Made by a program: the position numbers and the translations under genes
NCBI GenBank assembly: GCA_002395835.1
Contig: DGVD01000004.1
Coordinates: 96,627 to 160,626 of the forward strand
Length of the DNA stretch: 64,000 bases
Origin: Bacteroidales bacterium UBA4293
Lineage (GTDB): Bacteria > Bacteroidota > Bacteroidia > Bacteroidales > Bacteroidaceae
Direction of reading: 5' to 3'
Part shown: in pieces, positions 1 to 6,062 of the stretch
Numbering within the stretch: the first letter of the stretch is position 1
Layout of the letters: each line of letters starts with the position of its first letter
The notes under the pieces: model-generated
The model's database searches: none
What the model saw: the letters and a program-made list of their open reading frames with translations, nothing else
What the model was told of the DNA's origin: nothing

Positions 1-653
1 AGGAAGCAGAATTCTTCAGCCTGGAACCGTTACCCGAACATCCAAAGGATGCAATCCTTATTGGTGTGGATTATGATGCATATAGCAAAACTATGCAATA
101 TTGCGGATTGCAGATTGGCAACTTGAACATGAACCTTGTGCCATTGCTTTATGCCCTGGACATCCTTTCAAGATACAATGTATATCGTTTCGGTCAGTTT
201 GGCTGTTTAACTCTGGACTTGAAGGATGCAATCCGTAAGGAATTGGAACACCGGAATATAAGTCCTGCTATGTTGGATGTATTAATGATGCAGGATTCAC
301 GTTTTAAGCATTCTGCACAGTCTGTAGGTTCACCGGATAAGAAGTGGTGGCCATTCATAACCCTGGAGAAGGATGAAAAACGTAAGGTTGACGGTTGCCC
401 CTATTATTTAACCCTGGATGCAGGAAAGATGGAACCATATTTTGAAATGTGGATAAGCGGTAAGGCATTGCAGAAATACAAGCTTCAGAAAAAGATAATC
501 GGCCTAATGAATGAATTCTTTGAAGGCCATGCTTCACCAGGCTTGATGCACAAGTATTTCTTTGCGTTTGACCGTGACATGAAGAACGTGATAATGAAAG
601 GCGGTGTACATAGATTAGGGCATGAATTTAGTGATGTGTTGTCAGATGATTAA
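1..653 (+). CDS. Hypothetical protein, 5' end cut by window
   Basis: The reading frame is open from the first bases of the window to a TAA at 651-653. A GTG at 66 could start a 195-residue protein, but in-frame codons upstream (reading EAEFFSLEPLPEHP) contain no stop, so the gene probably begins outside the window. I do not recognise the family. The protein looks soluble and mixed alpha/beta, with no signal peptide or membrane segment. It is followed after 11 nt by another small plus-strand gene, which suggests an operon of the accessory element. Arginine is often encoded by AGG or CGG/CGT without the bias of the core genes. Confidence 0.6.
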   Translation, partial: EAEFFSLEPLPEHPKDAILIGVDYDAYSKTMQYCGLQIGNLNMNLVPLLYALDILSRYNVYRFGQFGCLTLDLKDAIRKELEHRNISPAMLDVLMMQDSRFKHSAQSVGSPDKKWWPFITLEKDEKRKVDGCPYYLTLDAGKMEPYFEMWISGKALQKYKLQKKIIGLMNEFFEGHASPGLMHKYFFAFDRDMKNVIMKGGVHRLGHEFSDVLSDD

Positions 654-664
654 CAGAAGATAGG

Positions 665-1027
665 ATGGAAAGTAAGATGCCGGAAACAAAACTCCTGCAA
701 AGGATGCTTAAAGAGGCAGGGTTGGAGATAGACTACATGAACCGATGTACTGTCCCAACATTGCTGCAGAAATTCGGTGCAGGCACATTCAGAACCGGGA
801 TGATTCTGAGGTGTGCTGAAATGCCCACCTTGATTGATGCCCCGAAGCTACCGACTGGTGCAGTAAGCATGCACTACAAAGATTGTGTTGCATTCTCCGG
901 GCAGAAGGTATTCCTGGCCAAAGATAGGTTCCTTGCCAGGTATTACAGTACAGATGAAGGGAAAAGGTACAAATCATTCCTTGATGGGTTGAGCAAGGAA
1001 GAAAGGCCTAAATATGAGATTTTTTAG
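665..1027 (+). CDS. Hypothetical protein of the accessory element
   Basis: A 120-residue protein of unknown function starting at ATG 665, 11 nt after the preceding gene. A second ATG at 677 (MPETKLLQRMLKEAG) is equally possible. It is basic, with an amphipathic N-terminal helix and a C-terminal Lys/Glu-rich stretch (FLDGLSKEERPKYEIF), and has no signal peptide or transmembrane segment. Same strand, short spacing and similar codon use suggest co-transcription with its neighbours. I found no catalytic motif. It could be a small DNA-processing or regulatory protein, but nothing in the sequence proves that. Confidence 0.55.
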   Translation: MESKMPETKLLQRMLKEAGLEIDYMNRCTVPTLLQKFGAGTFRTGMILRCAEMPTLIDAPKLPTGAVSMHYKDCVAFSGQKVFLAKDRFLARYYSTDEGKRYKSFLDGLSKEERPKYEIF

Positions 1028-1048
1028 TGTTTAGTTAATTGTTGTGTT

Positions 1049-1270
1049 ATGGATGTTTTTGAAGAATTAGATGCTGCAGTCAAGAAATTTGAGGCAGCAA
1101 TGGAAAGCAGAAAGAGAAAGAGTAGCAATGCCAAACGTGAATATGTTTGCAGACCTTTGAGCAAAGAGGAAGAAAAACGTGTTCGTGAGGCATTTGCAAA
1201 ACGAGGTGCAAGGCTTGAAAGAATGTATGGGTTCAAGCTTCCACATGGACACATATTGTCATTGCATTGA
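1049..1270 (+). CDS. Small charged hypothetical protein
   Basis: A 73-residue, strongly charged, predicted helical protein starting MDVFEELDAAVKKFEAAM. The first half is amphipathic and may form a coiled coil; the middle is rich in Lys and Arg (SRKRKSSNAKREYV); the end reads KLPHGHILSLH. The start lies 22 nt after the preceding stop. No known domain is recognised. The basic centre would fit nucleic-acid binding, which is inference only. A similar-length frame on the opposite strand is taken as a shadow because it lacks a comparable start context. Confidence 0.5.
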   Translation: MDVFEELDAAVKKFEAAMESRKRKSSNAKREYVCRPLSKEEEKRVREAFAKRGARLERMYGFKLPHGHILSLH

Positions 1271-1320
1271 TTGTTGTTTAATTGTTGATAGGTTAGTTAT
1301 TGGTTAGTAGTGTTAGGCAT

Positions 1321-1380
1321 GGTGTGGGAAAATTCATTCATAGTTCTTTCTTTGGTTATTTGCTCTTTTGTTCCCACACC
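1321..1380. repeat. 10-bp inverted repeat with 40-nt loop
   Basis: GGTGTGGGAA at 1321-1330 is exactly complementary to TTCCCACACC at 1371-1380. The 40 nt between them are T-rich. In RNA this would make a GC-rich 10-bp closing stem around a large loop; in DNA it could be a protein-binding or nicking site. Confidence 0.6.
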
Positions 1381-1657
1381 TGCCTTCACTCAATCAATGG
1401 TAGATGCAGCAACAATGCAGGTGTACCCATTACGGAACAGATAGTGCATTGAATGTACTTAACCATCCATTCAGCATTAATAATGAATCATTGACCAGGC
1501 AGGATGAACTGAAAAGGCAATGCAGGGTTTTGGCAGGGATATGATGACAGTATATTGCAGAACCATGAAAGGAAAAATAAAAATGAATCGGGCAATGGTT
1601 GCATGGTGTGCCGGCCTGCCAGGTGTACCCCATTCCCCCTGGCATGTTGTTACATGT

Positions 1658-1671
1658 ACCCCCCGGGGGGT
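1658..1671. repeat. Perfect 14-bp GC-rich palindrome
   Basis: ACCCCCCGGGGGGT is a perfect palindrome with six C followed by six G, which is unusual in a genome of roughly 42% GC. A TACATGTA palindrome (1651-1658) overlaps its left end and a GGGTACCC palindrome follows at 1685-1692. It is followed by a T run, so it could also be read as a hairpin with almost no loop. Confidence 0.6.
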
Positions 1672-1854
1672 GTTTTTAGAGAGGGGGTACCCTATCAGAT
1701 AACCTCGCCCGCAATCTTTTCCACACGAGGGTAATTTTTTTAGGCCGTGGGGGTTTTCGGAAAAAATAAACAACATATTCCACCTGATCATGTGGATTAT
1801 TGGGGAAAAATAGGTATAAATGAACAAAATTGACATAAATGGATAAAAAAGGCA

Positions 1855-2061
1855 ATGAGTTATGAAATACTTAAACGGTATCAGTATTGGAGCAGGGATG
1901 GCCTATCATGGACTGCCTGGTTCGTGCCTTATTCCACCGGTATTTACTGCAGCAAGGCAGAAGCTATGGCCAGGGTGAAGGAACTGCAGCATGAATCAAG
2001 GAATGTGCTGAAGGCAACAAAGGAAAAGGCTGAATTCCAGGTTAAGGAATGCGACAACTGA
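1855..2061 (+). CDS. Small hypothetical protein
   Basis: A 68-residue protein starting MSYEILKRYQYWSRDGLSW. The N-terminal half is aromatic-rich and probably a small beta sheet (WTAWFVPYSTGIYCSK); the C-terminal half is a charged helix (AEAMARVKELQHESRNVLKA). There is no signal peptide. The pattern (aromatic beta part, then helix) resembles many small phage or element proteins, but I cannot name a family. It stands alone after a long gap and may begin a second transcription unit of the element. Confidence 0.5.
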   Translation: MSYEILKRYQYWSRDGLSWTAWFVPYSTGIYCSKAEAMARVKELQHESRNVLKATKEKAEFQVKECDN

Positions 2062-2175
2062 AAAATAACCGGATGCCTTCCTGCCTATTCTCCATGCAGG
2101 TATCTTTCCGGAACGTAGAATGCAGAGGCCATAGGACACGAAATAATAAGAGCAGGACATATAATCACATAACCA

Positions 2176-2334
2176 ATGAAATTTATTAAGCAACGCAAAC
2201 TAAGCAACAAGAAAATGCAAAGGATTGGCAGGTACTACCGCATTGATGAGAAAGAGCAGAAGCCGGACTTTGTGTGTTATGTTGTCGGGTGGTTCCTTGA
2301 CCATCCAATCTATTGCATCCACTATCTGCCTTAA
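2176..2334 (+). CDS. Very small hypothetical protein (52 aa)
   Basis: ATG at 2176 opens a 52-codon frame ending in TAA at 2332-2334. The product starts MKFIKQRKLSNKKMQRIGRY, is very basic at the N-terminus and ends in an aromatic stretch (VVGWFLDHPIYCIHYLP). Codon use matches the neighbouring element genes, including AGG for arginine. The next gene begins 18 nt downstream in the same direction, which supports a real small gene. Function unknown. Confidence 0.45.
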   Translation: MKFIKQRKLSNKKMQRIGRYYRIDEKEQKPDFVCYVVGWFLDHPIYCIHYLP

Positions 2335-2352
2335 TAAATTGTGCTTTATGCT

Positions 2353-2646
2353 ATGGGAAGAAAACCTAAATACACAGAAGAAAAGCATGAAGGATATGTA
2401 GGGCAAACCGTAGGAAAGACAAAGCCGATAGTCACAAAGATTCCAGATGCCAGGTATAGGATATTGATGCATTATCAAAAGAAATACGGATTTGCAAGTA
2501 CTTATGAATTTGTAGGTGCGATAATCGGTTTGACACTACTTTACATGGATGTATTCCCGGAATTCCATAATGGCAGGAAGCCGGAAACATTCAAGGACTT
2601 TAGTGATATGTTTGAAGTGTTCATGAAGAATAGGGTTGGGAAATGA
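2353..2646 (+). CDS. Small protein, possible ribbon-helix-helix fold
   Basis: I chose ATG 2353 (MGRKPKYTEEKHEGYVGQTV) over a GTG at 2341, giving 97 residues. The middle reads as a short beta strand (PIVTKIPD) followed by two helices (RYRILMHYQKKYGF and STYEFVGAIIGLTLLYMDVF). That order resembles small ribbon-helix-helix DNA-binding proteins, which are common as regulators or relaxosome helpers on mobile elements. This is a pattern guess without a diagnostic motif. It follows the 52-residue gene closely and may share its transcript. Confidence 0.5.
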   Translation: MGRKPKYTEEKHEGYVGQTVGKTKPIVTKIPDARYRILMHYQKKYGFASTYEFVGAIIGLTLLYMDVFPEFHNGRKPETFKDFSDMFEVFMKNRVGK

Positions 2647-3174
2647 TAGCAGCCTTCAAGCTGCATTGCATCATGTGCCAGGAATGGTGCTTTGGTCGGT
2701 CTGTCTTTCCCTGCTGAGGCCTTCAGCAATTCTGCAGTTGTACTGATGTTGTCTGCATCACCTATTGTGGCAATATAGGCCGTATAAGCTATTTTAAGGC
2801 CTTCTGTCCTTCCATGTGGTAACTTGGCAATGGCAGGCAAAACAACGAGCCACAATGCCTGCTGATAGGCAGACATGGATTTGCCATTGGGCATTGGGAA
2901 AAAGTTTTCCGGTTTCAGAAAAAGCTTACCGGATTGCAAAATGCAGATTTGGTGGGTGGTATTTTTTTGGCTCTTGTGGGTTCCCTGGATGGTAGCTTTA
3001 ATCCGTTGTTGATTTTTTCTTACTCAGCTATTTAGTTTATTGATTTACAGATATATAAACCAATTGGTTTATACTGTTATAAATGATGTTAAAACAATGC
3101 CGGAATAGTTGCTTTATTGTACTTGTTCTTATAACTTCGTAGCACATAAACAACAGAAACAAACACAAAATTCA
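2647..3174. other. 528-bp gap with a palindrome
   Basis: No plus-strand gene is supported. The minus strand has an open frame across 2541-2939, but it runs antisense through the end of the preceding gene and its start context is poor, so I leave it out. The AT-rich right half contains a perfect 20-bp palindrome at 3054-3073, about 100 bp before the next gene, and is likely to carry that gene's promoter. Confidence 0.45.
3054..3073. promoter_or_regulatory. Perfect 20-bp palindrome, candidate operator
   Basis: TATAAACCAATTGGTTTATA is its own reverse complement over 20 bp. It sits in AT-rich DNA about 100 bp upstream of the 82-residue gene at 3175. Length and symmetry fit the binding site of a dimeric repressor or regulator of the element; a replication or recombination site is also possible. 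Confidence 0.5.
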
Positions 3175-3423
3175 ATGACTATGGCAAACAATCAATTTAA
3201 CGTATCAGAAGAAACAAGCAGCCTTTTGAACTGCATTGCAACAATGAATTCATTCTATGACCAGGTGTCCAAATCCGCTTCCGGTATTTGGGGAAATGAA
3301 CAGACTGAAAAAGTGTTGGAGCCATTCACCGAAAAATACCAGGCATTAAGGGTTGAACTGCAAAAGCTGCTCATGGATAGCATAGATTTAAACCTATCTC
3401 AAATAGGCAGCAGGACAATTTAG
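3175..3423 (+). CDS. Small acidic hypothetical protein
   Basis: I placed the start at ATG 3175 (MTMANNQFNVSEETSSLLN), with ATG 3181 as an alternative; an upstream in-frame ATG at 3109 would add a cysteine-rich stretch that looks untranslated. The 82-residue product is mostly helical (SFYDQVSKSASGIW, EKYQALRVELQKLLMDSIDL), soluble, and ends QIGSRTI. It could pack as a small helical bundle. The family is unknown. A candidate 20-bp operator lies about 100 bp upstream, so the gene may be controlled by an element-encoded regulator. Confidence 0.5.
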   Translation: MTMANNQFNVSEETSSLLNCIATMNSFYDQVSKSASGIWGNEQTEKVLEPFTEKYQALRVELQKLLMDSIDLNLSQIGSRTI

Positions 3424-3508
3424 AAAGGCAGGATGAAGATGAAAAAGGCATGGGTGGTAATTGCTCATGCCTTGTCTTTTTGATTAAAAATGCAAGAAAT
3501 GCAAACCC

Positions 3509-4207
3509 TTAAAATAAGAGAAGCAATGTTGTGGTGATTCCTGCAATTGCGATGTAGCCTAACAGAAAACAACATCCACTATTGGATTGTGCGGTGCCTG
3601 GTGTGGTGCCTGGTGCATCCTGGATTGGTTCCTTCTGATAGCTATTCCCATTCCAATATAACTTTTCCTTTGTGAAAAGTACTTCATCCCTGGAGATGTT
3701 GTAGCAATGGAATGGCGGGTTTTGGAGTTCATACCGGTAATATGATAGCATGTTGTTAAATGCCTTTCCCCATTGTATTTCTTTGGTCACTTCATCAAAT
3801 ACAGACCATGTGGCAACTTTCCTTTTTATGTACTCTCTCATTTCTTCATTCCAACCTTCTATCTGACTTGCTTTTACATCCTGCACTTCTGCAATTTCAA
3901 CAACCTTATCCAGGAATTCTTCAAGCTTTATTTTCATTTTGGCTTGGTGGGCATAATCAAATGAATACTTGTACAGATTCTTCTGCATACCATTGATTGA
4001 TGAAATAATATCTTCATCTGTCAAGAATTCATAGTTCTTGAACAAGTGGTGCAGTATTGCCTTATATGTTGATTCATCCCATTTGTAGGTTGCCGGACAA
4101 GCTGATTCCAAAAGATTATGTATCCTATCTTCTGTTATGCCATTGGCGGTGCAGAATTCTTCAAGAGCCTTTTTAGTTACTCTTTTGGTCTTTGGTGCTT
4201 CTTCCAT
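3509..4207 (-). CDS. Hypothetical tail-anchored membrane protein
   Basis: A 232-residue protein starting MEEAPKTKRVTKKALEEF. Residues 1 to about 180 are charged and largely helical, with no N-terminal signal. A Pro/Thr/Gln-rich linker (about 193-210: QDAPGTTPGTAQSNS) leads to one hydrophobic C-terminal segment (about 212-232: CCFLLGYIAIAGITTTLLLL) that ends the protein. This is the layout of a tail-anchored protein with its main domain in the cytoplasm. No enzyme motif is seen. It is encoded convergently to the preceding small gene and stands apart from others. In a mobile element such a protein might be an immunity, exclusion or toxic cargo product, but that is inference. Confidence 0.6.
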   Translation of the reverse strand: MEEAPKTKRVTKKALEEFCTANGITEDRIHNLLESACPATYKWDESTYKAILHHLFKNYEFLTDEDIISSINGMQKNLYKYSFDYAHQAKMKIKLEEFLDKVVEIAEVQDVKASQIEGWNEEMREYIKRKVATWSVFDEVTKEIQWGKAFNNMLSYYRYELQNPPFHCYNISRDEVLFTKEKLYWNGNSYQKEPIQDAPGTTPGTAQSNSGCCFLLGYIAIAGITTTLLLLF

Positions 4208-4915
4208 AGTGTAGTATTTTTATTGTTCAACTGTCTGTCATCAATGCGGACATGGTACGGAAAAATGGTGTTTTGGCCTTGTTTCCTGCTTCATCTTGTC
4301 CGGATCATGGCCGGCACTCATATAGCAGGGTGCCATGCCTGGATGAATGCTGCAAGATAGGGTGGTGGATGTAACCGGGTTGCATCCTGGATGAATCAGT
4401 TCTGCAGGCTCCAAATCCTTGTCCTGGTGCCGGCTTGATGGCATTGCATTATAGGAGCCTATATATTGGAGCCATGCCATAGTTGTTTTGGTTCTCTGTT
4501 GTAGGCAGAAATCAATATGATGCCTTCACCTTTCATCCCAATGTTTCTGAATCTGTTTCGGGTAAATCCACATGGAAGGTGTGAAGCCTTTTCCAATCAG
4601 CAGGCGGAACGGATTCAACCCTATTATTGACATTATTCATGCATCTGCATTTTCTGATGCTTTTATGGTACTTTTGGTTGCAGGTTAATAATTACCCCAA
4701 ACAACTAGCAATCCTGCCATAGGGCAAGCCTCTATAATAATGGCATTTTGATATAGGCACTATCTGTTATTTTTCAAGCTTTTCTCATTCAGCCTGGCTG
4801 AGAATCTGCATATATCATTGGCAAAGCTTATGCATAAAGAAATGCGTTTGCCATGACCTGCAATGACAACCCGACAGAATATCCAGGAATGGTTTTTAAT
4901 GGCCTTATAATGGCC
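4208..4915. other. 708-bp gap without a clear gene
   Basis: No frame here has a credible start, length and codon use together; two frames of about 80 codons on opposite strands overlap each other at 4118-4480 and look like chance. An 11-bp direct repeat CCTGGATGAAT occurs at 4338-4348 and 4386-4396. The words TGCC, GGCA and TTGCAT are frequent. It could be decayed coding DNA or an untranslated control region. Confidence 0.4.
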
Positions 4916-5509
4916 TTATTTCATTAGTTTTGAGTCATTTATATAAACATCCAAAGAACTTCCATCTGTATAGTAGATTCCGTTTCCGTTATCATCATAA
5001 TAGGTTCTATATCCCATTCTGCTGTTTGCTATCTTGGAATGTGGGAACATCTCAGCCAATCTCATGTTTACTTTGTTGGATTCTTCCTTTGTTAGGTCTG
5101 CATCCATTGTGCCTAATCTGACTGAATAGTCTTTTATATTTCCATTCCTATATGAACTGAAATGAACATAGATATTTTCTTTTTCCGGTATTGCTATATC
5201 CTTGAAAAGGTTGTAGGTTAGGACATCGGCCAAAGATTCATCATTGGTGTTGTTTTCCATGAAATAGCTTTCGTAATATTCTCCACCTATCATTGACAGA
5301 TTAATGGTATCAATTGTTTCCGGTACCAGGCCATATTTTTCTAAGCTTTGCAGGATGGCATCCTTACCGCCAATAGCCGAAATTCCATTAATGAATACTG
5401 TCTTATGCTCTGTGTCGAAAAATTCGGCCTGCTTGGTTCCTGCACCGCCATTGCAGGATGTAAGAATAAAGGCTGCAGCCAATGTGACCAGGTTTAGAAT
5501 TGTTTTCAT
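4916..5509 (-). CDS. Putative lipoprotein of unknown function
   Basis: A 197-residue protein with a type II signal peptide: MKTILNLVTLAAAFILTSCN, with the lipobox LTSC placing the acylated cysteine at residue 19. The mature part is hydrophilic (for example TDGSSLDVYINDSKLMK at the end) and carries no cysteine that would suggest disulfides and no known catalytic motif. It should be exported and anchored to a membrane facing the periplasm or the outside. It is the last gene of the accessory block before the tRNA, a position where integrative elements often carry cargo genes. Function unknown. Confidence 0.65.
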   Translation of the reverse strand: MKTILNLVTLAAAFILTSCNGGAGTKQAEFFDTEHKTVFINGISAIGGKDAILQSLEKYGLVPETIDTINLSMIGGEYYESYFMENNTNDESLADVLTYNLFKDIAIPEKENIYVHFSSYRNGNIKDYSVRLGTMDADLTKEESNKVNMRLAEMFPHSKIANSRMGYRTYYDDNGNGIYYTDGSSLDVYINDSKLMK

Positions 5510-5540
5510 AGTCTATCAAATATTAAAAGGTGTGCAATAA

Positions 5541-5606
5541 TGCGAGTAATAAAAAGCAATAAAAAGTAATAGAATAAAATTGAGATTTTGCGAGTAATAT
5601 GCGAGT
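5541..5606. repeat. TGCGAGT repeats beside tRNA, possible integrase arm sites
   Basis: TGCGAGTAAT occurs at 5541-5550 and again at 5589-5598, and TGCGAGT a third time at 5600-5606. They lie 60-130 bp from the 3' end of the tRNA-Arg gene, on the accessory side. Short direct repeats at this distance from a tRNA attachment core are what arm-type binding sites of a tyrosine recombinase look like. The assignment is inferred from position; no integrase gene is in the window. Confidence 0.45.
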
Positions 5607-5667
5607 GCTGCAAATTATAATTTTATTTAACTGATTGTTTTTCAAATAATTGAATATCAGTACTTTG

Positions 5668-5739
5668 TACCTCCACCGGGAATCGAACCCGGATCTAAAG
5701 TTTAGGAAACTCGTATTCTATCCATTGAACTATAGAGGC
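5668..5739 (-). tRNA. tRNA-Arg (anticodon CCT)
   Basis: Read on the minus strand, the gene folds as a cloverleaf: acceptor GCCTCTA with TGGAGGT (a G-U pair at the end), D arm GTTC/GAAT, anticodon arm with loop TTCCTAA giving anticodon CCT, and T arm CCGGG-TTCGATT-CCCGG. The first anticodon-stem pair is a C-T mismatch. Discriminator is A; CCA is not encoded. It reads AGG codons. Its promoter lies on the core side and its 3' end faces the accessory DNA, as expected for an attachment site of an integrative element. Confidence 0.93.
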
Positions 5740-5766
5740 ATCCTCTTTTTTCTGGAAAAGCAGCTG

Positions 5767-5797
5767 CAAAGATAAATAATTCTTACGGAACAACAAA
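5767..5797 (-). promoter_or_regulatory. Promoter of tRNA-Arg
   Basis: On the minus strand TTTG (5797-5794), a 19-nt spacer, then TATCTTTG (5774-5767). This is an exact match to the Bacteroides vegetative promoter TTTG-N19-TAnnTTTG, placed about 28 nt before the tRNA. Confidence 0.8.
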
Positions 5798-5987
5798 ATT
5801 TGTGGTTCATTCATCTGGATTTTCTCTAAGCATGCTAAGTGCTGAAAAATCTTCCCTTTAGGTGCGTAAAAGGGTTAAAATTTCGCAAAATGTCGTTAGT
5901 TTCACATCTTCACTTTCTAAATGAAAAGTTATCATTTATTTTCTTTGAAAAATGAAAATAAACAATTTTAAAAATTCAAACTTTTTG

Positions 5988-6019
5988 TTTGGCTAAGTCA
6001 AAAACAAATGCTTAATTTG
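5988..6019 (+). promoter_or_regulatory. Candidate promoter of korAB
   Basis: TTTG at 5988-5991, a 20-nt spacer and TTAATTTG at 6012-6019 (one mismatch to TAnnTTTG), about 43 nt before the korA start. The surrounding 5741-5987 is AT-rich and has no gene. Confidence 0.55.
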
Positions 6020-6062
6020 CACCGCTTTTCTTGATTAAAATCAAAAATATATAAAATTTTCT

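Larger units (their letters stand above)
1271..1854. other. 584-bp gap with inverted repeats
   Basis: No convincing gene is seen here. A 41-codon frame at 1319-1444 (starting MVWENSFIVLSLVICSF) has a hydrophobic N-terminus but is very short. The gap holds a 10-bp inverted repeat spaced by 40 nt (1321-1330 and 1371-1380), a 14-bp all-GC-core palindrome (1658-1671), a GGGTACCC palindrome (1685-1692), and several short C or G runs between about 1620 and 1760. This clustering of inverted repeats would suit a replication or transfer origin or a regulatory RNA, but no defining motif is visible. Confidence 0.5.

Noticed and set aside
1477..1836. 119-codon minus-strand frame in the 1271-1854 gap
   Set aside because: It crosses the GC-rich palindromes and gives a product with runs such as CHTTCQGEWGTPGRP-like low-plausibility sequence and no start signal; looks like chance.
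2541..2939. 132-codon frame on the minus strand
   Set aside because: It runs antisense through the last 100 bp of the plus-strand gene at 2353-2646, and I recognise no family or start context. A decayed gene is possible but not supported.
4118..4480. Two frames of about 80 codons on opposite strands
   Set aside because: They overlap each other, and one starts inside the 3509-4207 gene; neither has coding character.
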